A stretch of 64,000 nucleotides of DNA, taken from Tipula vernalis. Taxonomy: Eukaryota; Arthropoda; Insecta; Diptera; Tipulidae. This document shows, one piece after another, positions 21,709 to 33,700 of the stretch. The position numbers and the translations under genes are program-made. The stretch is taken from the NCBI GenBank assembly GCA_958295665.1, contig OY282560.1, positions 146,064,091 to 146,128,090 on the forward strand. The letters are read 5' to 3'. Under the pieces are notes generated by a model. The model was not told the DNA's origin. It was given only the letters and a program-made list of their open reading frames with translations, and made no database searches. Position 1 is the first letter of the stretch. Every line of letters starts with the position of its first letter.

Positions 21709-24700
21709 ATGACTGGACGTGTACGGCTCAAAGAGAATGGCATTCTGGATGAGGAAATACCAACACTGTTGGAAATTGTTTTTAAATATTTATCGAAGAA
21801 TATAAGGAATATCTGTGATATAAATGAAAATGGTCTATTGGAATTACGGGATGGTATTGTTATTCCAAATGAAATATGTGATAGGTAAGTTATAAATAAA
21901 TCATAATTCGAAAGGAATTCATATTCAAAAACATTACAATGACATAAGATTTCTAGAAATAATTCTTATTAACCTTAAATTATCCTGCCTTTTATGAATT
22001 GAGAATTAGCTTCAAAATGGAGTTGTCCCATATGACTCAACTATACACAATAAGTGAATTTATTTTTAGGAATATTTTTTTTTTTTTTGTTTTTTGAATA
22101 CGTTGTTGTCATAGTCCAGTGATGTTGAAACCCATGAGACGTGGCAGAGATACCAAAAGAAATGTAAAAATTGCTACCTACTTAGCTGTTTGTAATTTTA
22201 ATTTATTTTATTTTTTAAAATTTATTTGATTGTGTAACCACCCTTTTAAACCTACCAATTGAATTTTGATGAATTGATTCATTTTGCAATGATGCAATTC
22301 GCAAGAGGGGCGCTCTTTCTCATTTACATCAATTGAGAATAGATTTTATGTGTTTGTTTCAATGTCAATGATTAGTAAGTTTAGGTCAAGGCAAAAAGGC
22401 AGCTCTCAAAACACTTTTTCAACACATTTAATAAACACTGTGCTGTTTACAATGCAAAATTTAAATTTTCATTTAGTACAATTTCACGAAGGAGATCGAA
22501 ACTCATTCAATGTGCTTTTTAATGGGAAGTAAACCAAGACTACTGCTACTTCCACTAATCTATGTGTTTGGCTGCTTAATATTTAACGGAAATCAAAATT
22601 GGAAATCATCAAAAGGGGCCGGAGGAATCTGTTGTGTAAAATGTACTTAATTTACTTCCTTATTTGGCAGCCAAAGTGCATTTCCGTATAATAACATTTC
22701 CGTTATAGTAAATGAAAATTTGCTGTGAAACTTCGTTATAAGTACTAAACATGTCATTGTTCATTATAAAGAAATTTCACTGTAGTTGCAGAATTAAAAT
22801 GAACTGACTGATTGAGCAAGTAGCAGTAGTAATGAGACGTTGTTGTGCTTCGAATAAACGAAAGCGTAATTATAAACTATAGTGCATACGTAGCTTTTAC
22901 AAGATTAAGATTGATAGAAGAAAAAAACATACAGTAACAAATTAGTTTTAAATAAATTAGAGTAGAATTATTTTTCTTCTTCATTCTGTTAATTTAACTA
23001 AGCCGTGGTTACTAAACTTCAAGTCTCATCCTTAATCCGTAAGTCTTACAAAACAGAGTTCTAAAGGTTGGGCCATAATTAAATGAGCGATTTGTTTATT
23101 GATATTATCTCCTGAAATATGCCACCTCTGGGAGGCATCCACATGCCTCGTAAGATCCCACGGAACGATCATTATAGCCTTAGAACACCTCCACGGTATC
23201 CATTGCTTGTCATAGGAGGCGACTGGAGGGTTGGATCCCTGGGCTAAAATCATCCGTAAAATTCGTTCACTTCATTGTTAAAAATTTTATTTTTAATTTA
23301 ATTTAATTTCCGAAAAATGTAAGAGAATTTATCCAGGTTCGAAATTACAAATTTTCTTCGTCATATTCACACAGCACTATTCCTGTGTGTAAGCAAATTT
23401 TAACAATTAGCAATTTTTTAACTTTAATTTGAATTGATTACTTAATTTGTAATATGCAACCAATCCTAGGATATTAATAGGCAAATTAACTATCCTAGTT
23501 CGCAATGACACTGAAAAATTTAATTTGTCATGCAATAATGGTATAGCTGATTTAATTAATAGCGGTTTTGTAACAGTAAAAGTCAAACAAGGCGCACCCA
23601 AGGATCGATTCCTTAAATTCTGATAAATGATCAAACTTTCTTAGGTCATGAACTTATCTCACACAATTATTAAACTAAACCAAAACCAAGTAAACGCTTT
23701 GACGAACTATCACAATTGGAAAATATCAAATCGCAATAGGTGAAAATAGGTATAATCAAGCTTTTCACAAAATATGTATATGCGTAAGTCAACTGGACAA
23801 AACTTTTTTATTAACCTAAGCGAATATAAACTGTAATTGATACGCTGGCACAGAGAGCTTACATGATCATTCCATGTAAGTTTTGAATTCAATAGTAATC
23901 CTAAGTTATTGATCATCGGAACAAATGAGATTATGCCATTGTCCAAAAAGAGCACCGGTGCAATATTAAGTAAATTATTTCTAGTCAGCAATAAAACTTT
24001 ACTTTTAGTTGGATTAATGGAAAGTGCATTACTTTTGGCCCATGACTAAATATTTATAGGATAGTGATGATTTTTTCAGTACAATTGTACTTTTTTCAGT
24101 ACAATTGACTTTCCGAAAGTACGCTAGTACAATCGGGTGTACAATTGTACTTTTTTCAGTACAATTCACTTTAAGAAAGTACGTTAGTACAATCGGGTGT
24201 ACAATTGTACTTTTTCGGTTTCGAAAATATAATAGTACACTCAATTCGAATTCCGTACATTTTACATTATAAAATTCCTAATGGAATCCATAAAATGTGT
24301 TTATTGGGTGTTCATTGAAGTGAAGATATGTCGAATTCGTACCACCTTCATTGTTTTCTTTTGGTGTTCATTTCATTCATTTTATTATTTTAGTTCATTT
24401 TATCCGCATCTTCATATTTCATAATTTTTCAAACGTTTTGTGTGGCTAATGGCGGTTTAAATTAGGTGTTATTTTTTTTGTTTAGTAAAAGTGCAACGCA
24501 CGTACTTTGTGATAATTAAAAAGTGATAAATATATAAATTAAGTTTGGTGATCTATAATCTGTATTATAATAATATTCCAATTGGCGGTATTATATACAA
24601 TTTTTTTTAATTAATTTGGTGATGATAAATATAATTAATGATGGATTTGGATAGGTAAATATTTTAAATTCGTTTAAAATGTAGTATTTTAATAAGTTAT

Positions 24701-27700
24701 TTTATGAGTTATTCGCAATTTTTTTGTTTTTGTTGTAGATGGTTAATAAAAAAAAATGCTACTGACAATTTTATGGAGAATAATATAACGGGGGATTCAC
24801 CGTTGGTGTTGGATAGCAATGGTAAAGATGAGCATGTGCTTATGACAAATGAGTAAGTTCCTTTTCTAATTATTTTAATGTATATTTTGTTAAATTTTCT
24901 TCATATTTTGTGGGTGTAAAATGTAAATCCTAAAATTGTATTTTTTTAAACAATTATTACGAAGCACGGGCAATTCTAATGTTTCTTCAAACAGTAGTGA
25001 TGAACCAGAAAGCAAAAAGAAAAAATCGTATGAAACTGCATTTTGCGAAAAATGGAAAAGTAATTATGCGTGGTTAGTCGAAGACGCAAGTTTAAAGCAG
25101 GGAAAAAAGTGTGATTTGTGCAATACGGCAATTTTCGGGGGAAAAACTCATATCGAACGCCATGCGTCTAGCGACATTCACAAAAAATCGGTTAATATTG
25201 CCAAAAAAAATTTAAAAATAAATCAGGTATTTGATAAAACAGTGCAAATAATTGAAGATGACGCAAAAAAATTTGAAATATCTCTGTGTTTGTTCATCGC
25301 GGAACATAATCTACCGTTTGCTGTTTTAAATCATTTAAATTTATTATTAAAAAACTCTATAGTCGATTCGAAAATTATAAAAAAAGTGAACATAAATCGC
25401 ATTAAAGGCCAACAGATAATAACTGAAGTAACCGGCCCGGAAAGTTCAAGAAAAATTAGTGAAATTACAAATCGGCAATATTATTCTGTAATTATTGACG
25501 AAAGTACGGATAGTACGATGTCGAAAAATTTGGCCATCATAATCAGAATTTTTAATATGAAATGTCGAGATATGTTTTTAAAATTAATACCGGTCGTAGA
25601 TTCGACGGCATCGGGCATTTTTACCACCTTAATAAAAGTTTTAGAGGATAACAATATCCCATTAACAAATTTAATAGGATTTACAGCAGATAACTGTAAT
25701 GTTATGATGGGAAAACATAACGGGGTACAGTCAAAACTAAAGGAATTGGTGCCAAAGTTAATTGTCAACGGGTGCATTTGCCACAACATAAATTTAATCG
25801 CTATGACCGCATCATCTCAATTGCCCAATAATATCGACAAACTATTACGAGAAATAAATCATCACTTTTGTAATAGCCTTAGTAGAAGAGATAATTTTAT
25901 GCAATTTCAAGAGTTTTTTGGCACTGAAGTTCATAAAATACTGAAATATGCTGCGACACGCTGGTTGTCTCGCCAGGTAAATAAATATACATATTTCATA
26001 TCCTTAAAAGACATTCTTAATTTTATTTGTAAATTTTTAGGCTGCAATTGATAGAATTTTGGAACAGTGGGAACCGCTACTCTATTATTTCGAACTAGGC
26101 AATTTTGAATCGTCATCGTATGGAAATGAAAACGTGGAATTCATTTCTTATAATCTAAAATCTAAGATAATTAAATTATATTATTTGTTTCTTTCATACG
26201 CATTAGAAATAATTAATAAAATCAACAAAGAGATGCAAACTGAAGATGCTAAAATGCATATTTTCATACCACGCATGAAGCATTTATTTTCTCAGTTTGT
26301 TAGAAATTTTATTAGGAAAGATATTCTAGATAGTCTTTCGATTTCAACTTTAAATTTAAACGAAAATCATGTGCCATTAGAAGATGTTTATTGTGGTACG
26401 AAAGCGGAACTATATTCTAACCGAGAAAATCTCTCAAAAGAGGACTTAACTGAATTCAAAACAAACGTGAAACGTTTTTATATAAGTTTCTGTGAAGATT
26501 TAAGAAAGCGTATACATTTTAATGATGAAGTTTTAAATTTATTGCCCCAATTTTGTCCAGAACATGTGATATCAGGAAAAACCAGCAGTATTGTACCGGT
26601 TATATTAAAAATATTTAACGATTCCGAATTAAAAAAGGCAGAAAATATAAACAATGAGTATAGAGCACTGGCCGATTACAGTGAAATAAAACAATTTCGG
26701 AATTTACCTATTGATCAATTTTGGGCAAGTATTGCTGGAATTAAGAATCAACTAAATGAACCGATGTTTGGAAATATATATCGTATCGCTCAAGGAATTT
26801 TGTCAATTCCCCATTCTTCAGCTAATGTGGAACGCGTTTTCTCTATTCATAACTTAATAAAAACTAAATGCCGTAACCGACTTCACGTTAATACATGTTC
26901 CTCTTTAATTCAAACACGAGATTTAATAAAGGGCGATTGTTGTCATAGCTTTAAAGTCCCAAATAATTTAATAAAAGTAGGTCTTACTAACGACAAAAAA
27001 AAAGAAGAAGAATTATTAGAATAATTTATTAGTTTGTAAAAATACAAAATGTTCCTATTTTGAGTTTTCAACAGAAAATTCAAATATACTTAAATGCTGT
27101 GTTTTTTATTTTATAGACATAACTGAATTATGTATTTATTTTGTTTTATGTTTAATTTGTATGTATTTAAAGTATTTATAGAATGAATTAATAAAAATAC
27201 GATAAACAATTAAACTTGACAGTGTTTCTTTTTTATTTAAATATGAAAGCAATTTTGTCTAGAAAAGTACCTTCGTGTCCGAAAAAGTACTATTTTTTGC
27301 ATGGAAAAAGTACTATTGAAAATGTTGCAATATCATGGGCAGACTAAGTTATATGGAAATAGAGCATATTTCATTTTAATTTTAATTTATTAAAATTGTA
27401 ATTTGATTGAAATTGACATGTGATTTTTGTATATTTGATTAATTTGGAACAGTTTTATCATTAAAAATGCCAGAAAATTGTAGAAATTTAATGTTATGTT
27501 CACTATAAATAAATCTTTGAGGCACTAAACATTTTTGAAAATAATTAAACCATATTTACCAAGTTGTAAATGATAAATACAAGCAAAAATCCAATATTGA
27601 ATTAGAGAGAATTGGACTCTATTTTCATATAACTTCATATAGCAAATGAATGTTTACAACGTTCAATATTGTCCCCTTAAGGCGCTTTTTAAACTTTACC

Positions 27701-30700
27701 ATTCGTCTTTAACATGAAATCGGCAATTTAAAATATGCCAAGGTAGATCATTTATATAAATGGAAAAAAGTAAAGGGTACAAAATCAAGAGACCATGACG
27801 CAATTGACTTTAGGAATGATAACTATAAATTTGAGTAGTGACAAGATTCAAGTACGAGTCACTTGTCACTCACGATAACAGTATGTGGAAGGTATCAAGG
27901 AGCGTCTTGCCACTACGACCCATACTTTGTATCGTCTGCGTTGTCAACCTGAAGTTGTATAGAGTGTTGATCAGACTCGTTGTCACGTATCGATATGTTT
28001 ATAATTTTTTTTTTATAAATCGGCGGTAATTTATATGGAAATTGTTTAGGTACGTAATTGTGTACCAGGTATACTAATTGGAGGTAAAATTATTGCTAAA
28101 AATCATGAGAAATTCAGTCAATGCTAGAATAATCGGGACTTGCTGCTTCAGTCAATGTTTCAATAATCGGGACTTGCTGCTTCAGTCAATGTTTCAATAA
28201 TCGGGACAGTACGGTAAATGCTAAAGAAAAACATTTCTATTTCACAAACCATTGCCCAATAACCTTAACGTATCTTTTTCTAACCAACTTTTATTGATTA
28301 ATGTGGGTACCAAAATAAATATTTTATTCTTTCATTTGATGCTTAGAACGAATTCGCAATAAGATACTCGTCCTACTTCAAACAGTTCATTTCCTTTGGC
28401 GGAGCTTCCAACCTCCAAAGCTGTAAGTCTTAGCCACTGCTTAGCACTGTGTTCTTTGTATAATTTGTCACGGGGTGCAATAAACCAAGGAGACACTTTA
28501 GTCTTTTTTTTTATCCCATTGTTCCATGGTTAATACATGCATAGTTACATCTTCAATTTTTAATCGTATTGTTTGATGTTTTCTTTTACAATTATTGTGG
28601 ATAAGGTTATGCTTATTTTTTCTGTATTAGGAACATTTCTAGGTGTGGAATATCTTCCATATGCTCATTTTGCATTCCAGCACAGAATAAAAATTCTATT
28701 TTCTTTATGATACCTGATAAATATTTTTAGTGTTTTGTTAAATTTGGATAAAATAAAAAGGATGTGACTTCTTGCTTTTCTAGTCGCTTTTTTAAAGCTT
28801 TTTATTTAGTGTCTTGTTTTAATGCCTCTCAATACTTTTTCAAAAATTTAGTTATCATTTCTGCTCTTTATACTCACTACTTCTACCAAACAATTTTTGA
28901 GTATGCCTTGGCACCGTCGAAATGGATTGTGCGCTGATTGGTCCACAAAAATCTATTAAGCCAGTCTCCTTAGAGGGGGATTCCTTAGCTTAGTAGCTGA
29001 TCCACTTCCTAAGGTAACATTTTCCATATTTGTTTCAATCATTTGCTGCGTTTATACCACAGCTAAATTAGTAATGCTAAACCGAAATGACAACTGTAGC
29101 CACGATTTATTCATTCTTTTTAAAACGTTTGACGAAATCAGTTGATCCGAAATAATTAAATCAATTTTTAATTTCTATTCTGTGTTACTATTATTATTAT
29201 TATTGGAGGGCCATGCGGGCGATCAGCCACTTCGCACTGCGACCTAAAAGATCTGTTATGCTGGACCCTGCTTAATTATCCGTCCAGTCAATATTCAGGT
29301 TCTTAATGAACCTGATAATACTGCCTCCCGGTACGTGATACTATCTGGGCTTATTGCTCTCCCTCCTAGATGTTTACTAGAGCATGTAGTTCCGCTAGAA
29401 AGACGGTCGCATTGGAGCCCAAGGACTTCGAGAGGGTTGTCCCACTCCCGTATGTTCCTACTCCTGCCTCGCATTTCGTTTGATTTTACTCTTACTAGTT
29501 GCTGGGAATTGCAAATCACCTGTAGGTCACCCAGCTTTACTACAGGAAGGCTAAATAAAACTGGAGGGTGCCTGGTATCGAGAGTCCGCATATTTTGGAC
29601 TGATTAACCTATCAGCCATTCATCCATCGGCATATGTTGTTCCACCTTAGATTAGGGTTTTTTGTCAAGGTTTTCTCCTTTAGCGCCGTACTTTAGCCTG
29701 TGCCAAATGGCCAAAAATGTGCCAAATGGCATTAGTTACCAGTGGTTGCCACGAGGAGGCAGCACGTACACTTGCGAATTGTGAACAGGTTACACCTTAC
29801 TCAACTGTACCCATCACGCAGCTGCCTAATGCCAAGACCAGAACAGCTCACGTGATGCGCACCCTACTGGAAGGTTACGGAGCTGCTAGATTAATTTACT
29901 CAACTTTGGTACCCCCCCCCCCCCCCCCCTCCAATAGACGCCAAACCACCTCTATTCTGTGTTGGTTTTTAAAATAATTTATGCAGCAGTGATTCGTGTT
30001 TAATTAATATTTTAATATATCAGAAGTCACTGATGATGGCTAACAGACCGAAATATTTGAGAAAGATGTACTAAATTAATGTCGTCTTCGATTAATCAAT
30101 CTGTGACTCAATCGATTGATTTTTCTGCTGTCAAGTTATTCGATTCGCCCAATAAAATCAATCGGTCGAGCAAAATTTTTGCTCGGTTATAAATCTCGAT
30201 TTTTTGTCAGATTTACCAACAACAAGTACTGTAATTTTGCTGTTATTTTCACTAGAACTATCATTTTGTTACTATGCCTACTCAAATATTATGTTCAATA
30301 ATATTTTTCAAGAAGACAAAAATACACACACACACACATAAAAATAACCGGGCAATTTGATTTTCTTGTTCGATTCACGGATTGATTTTTGAAAGAGGTG
30401 GTAAAAGCGAATCGAAAACGACATAAGAAACTAAAATGAATTTGTCTATAAACAGCTGTTTGTTCTTAATTCAAAAATTATGAAGACAAAACGGAACAAT
30501 AATATGATAAAACACGATATATATGTACATAAGTAGTTCAGCCAGATAAACTAGCAAGTTTCTAAATAATGAGCGAACCAACGAGTCAGTAACAACTTTA
30601 AGTAAGAACGCGATATACAGATAGTGCATGTAACTGACTAGTGAATCTTTAAGAACTTTTCGTTCAGTTCAGCTGTCACTTAACAGAGCGAAAAGGAAAT

Positions 30701-33700
30701 GACAAAATACTTTTCCTAAAACTAATAAATTTTGCTATTCACATTACAATTTTAAGACTGTATTTGTTGTTCTGGTTACCCCTTAACACTGCTATGAAAA
30801 TGACATTTATAGCACTGCTAATTTAGCTGCGTTATCAATTGGTTGCTAGTTTACTAGTTATTTCGGATCTGGTTACATCTACACTCTTACCAGAACAAGT
30901 AGCTAGTGTAGTTAGCTATCTCGGCCGGTCTTCTCTCACCTTAAGTAGAATATTGGTTGTCGACAGTCGAGTTGGAGAAAACGTTGTGTATATTATTTTT
31001 CTTTGTTTTTCTTTCCGCACCGTATCCTATCCTATCCAGCAGCGCAGCGCCATATTTAGTTGATGAACGACATACCCCAATGATAGGTTGAAAAGAGTTT
31101 GAACTATTGGGTCTCCTTGCCGCACGTCAGATGTTATCTCGAAGGCATCCGAAATTTGCCTTCTGTTTCATCTTGCATATTGAGCCATTCATTCAATTTT
31201 GACTTTGACGGTATGCCCAGCACTCTGATTCTCTAAAATCTAAGATAAATGTAGGCGTGTAAACTTGTAAAAAGCAAAGCTTACTTTCATTAGTTTGGAA
31301 TTTTTCAAGTAAACTTTGCTTTTTACAAGTTTACACGTCTACACATTATCTTATTTTTTTAGAGAATCAGGGTAGGGCAATGCGTTCCAAAATGTATTAC
31401 TCTTAATACTGACGCAGGGATGTTCTTTTCATAGCACCATCGCTAGAGTAGTTGATCTATTTGGACGAAAACTACATTGATAATCAGCCATGTCATTCTT
31501 TCCCATCTATCAAAAACGTGTGTTTTTTCTAAATTGATTTTTCTTTCAAATGCATAATTTTTGATTTAGTTGATAGGCTTGCTGATTCCTGTTTGTATAT
31601 GTCTTTCCAAGAAGAGAACAATATTGGACAATTAAAATAAAGTCGATTTGTTGAGAAGAAATTCAATTTTTTATTTATCTTTAGAATATTCAATCATACT
31701 AAAAAAATTCGATTGAAATTCGGATTGCGGTTCACAGGCCGCTGTAAATTCGTACAGTTTATTTCAACTCATATTATCAAGTACGTTATTGACTACATAA
31801 TTTAAAACTTTGATTATTATTTAAAATTTTCTTTGTTCATTGGAGCTTTTATAGCTAGTCAAATTACTTGCAAAACAATTTTAATTTTGTTTACATAAAT
31901 TGAATAGTTGTTTTGTTAAAAATTGGAATTATGTATTGTAATTTCATTTCAATTATTGTAATATTCAATAAGATTTTAGCGCACAAAAGATTATTTTATC
32001 GAATTATGTCAAACGTAATTATTCCCGGCATATTCTTAATATTAAACTATTTTTTTTTTGTTTATTCTAGATTTTTAGTTTGCCATCAAGACTGTAATCA
32101 TGATATAGATGATAGTTTCATTCAAATATTTCATGATGTAAATCGTACACCAATAAAATATATTTCACTGCGAAATTGTTCATTAACCGATAATGGTATG
32201 GCAATTTTATTAAAACACAACTTAGTATCCTTATCACTGTGGTATTGTAATAATATAACCAATCGTTCATGGAAAACTCTAATTGAAAATTGTAGTCAAT
32301 TAAAATCATTGGAATTAGGTTGTAGCGTGGATATGTTAAAATATAGTGAACCGGATGAAAAGCGGCCACTTGATTTTCAACTAGAATTACCAAATTTACG
32401 TAAATTAATATTGAACGGTGTTGTATTGCAGCCGACAATACAATTTAATCATTTAATTGATTTATCATATTTGGACTTAACATCATGTATATCAACCGAT
32501 TTTAATTTTGAAATCCTATTAGAATTACCAAATTTAGCCACATTAATATTATTTAATGTATGGCCAATTGAACATGAAATTAATACAATATGTAAATTAA
32601 TTAAATTACAAACCTTGGACATTTCGGTAGCGACCAATGGTTATGGTGTTTATAGAAATCCTGATCGACAATTGAGTATGATTGTCGAAAGTCTTCCGGA
32701 ATTGGTGCACCTGGATATATCGGGAACAAATTTAGCTGGAACTGGAGTGGCACAAGTGGAAGCGGATGATAAATTAAAAAGTTCTGATATACCAGGACTA
32801 GTGAGTAGGGCTAATCGTCCGTTACAAGTTTTAGGATTGTATAATACAGCTCATGCCGCTTGTCGACGACATGATATACCAGCACTTAACGTATGTATTC
32901 AATGTAAATGTTGCATTCTAACCTTATATAATTACGTGGCCCCCCTTCTACTTTATTTTGTAGATTTCCGGTGATGCCAATGAAAATCAAATATTAACAT
33001 CAGCTGTTATGTATCAACATAGACCAGTGTTATTAACAAAGGTGAATAAAATTTTTGTTTAATAATAAATGCGCATGATTGTTTTCACAGTTGTTGAACT
33101 TTAATTCCTTATGTTTTGTTATGTATATTTATAATGGATACGAATAATGTTGGTATTATGTAAAATTTTTTAGGTTTTAAATGATTTATACCATTTATTA
33201 CGGTTTGAAAGTTGTAAATCAATTCATAAAGCATTGGATGTTGTGTTAACTGCAATGAATCGTCATTTGAAAGTAAAACATATGCAAATATCAGGAAGTG
33301 CAACATTGTTCTATATAGTAAAGGCAAGAGAAAAGGGTAAATTTGGTACTCCCCTCAAAAATCACATAATACGGACTCTATTAAATGGAATGTGGATGCA
33401 TCTGAATGATGACACTATGATGCGGAATGGATGCCTCACTTTATGCCAATTTTCAATTCCAAATGATGTGGTATGTTTATTTTAGAGTTTACCACAATTT
33501 TGTGCATTTTCTAACATTTGTTTTCGATTTCAGTTATTTGAATATGAACGATTAGTGAAAATATTATTGCATGGTGTTTCGGATACAGAACAGGAGGGAT
33601 TTGTTCAACGGATTGCAATATATTTACTAAATTCTTTAGCATGTCAAGTAGACGGTAGACAAAAACTATTTTTAGGCGATTTAGGTGCTATAAAAACAAT

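Larger units (their letters stand above)
24062..27346 (+). mobile_element. hAT transposon with complete transposase gene
   Basis: The left end TAGTGATGATTTTTTCAGTA and the complement of the right end TAGTCTGCCCATGATATTGC share the TAGT-TG start and, inward, repeated AGTAC and TTTTTC words typical of hAT subterminal repeats. A 60-bp tandem repeat (24079-24198 plus a partial third unit) lies just inside the left end. The flanks contain TTATAGGA and TTATATGG, similar but not identical, so the 8-bp target duplication is only probable. It lies in ZER1 intron 1 in the sense orientation. Confidence 0.75.

Noticed and set aside
28300..29000. Minus-strand pieces that might be a Copia or BEL Pol relic
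   Set aside because: A CGPIS word resembles the integrase core, but no second motif could be placed, so the claim is too weak.
29911..29930. Run of about 19 C on the plus strand
   Set aside because: A homopolymer run; its exact length is unreliable in assembled sequence and no function is implied.
29295..29977. Open frames in the GC-richer intronic island
   Set aside because: Both strands are open at once and the composition is not protein-like. It is more likely retroelement untranslated DNA.
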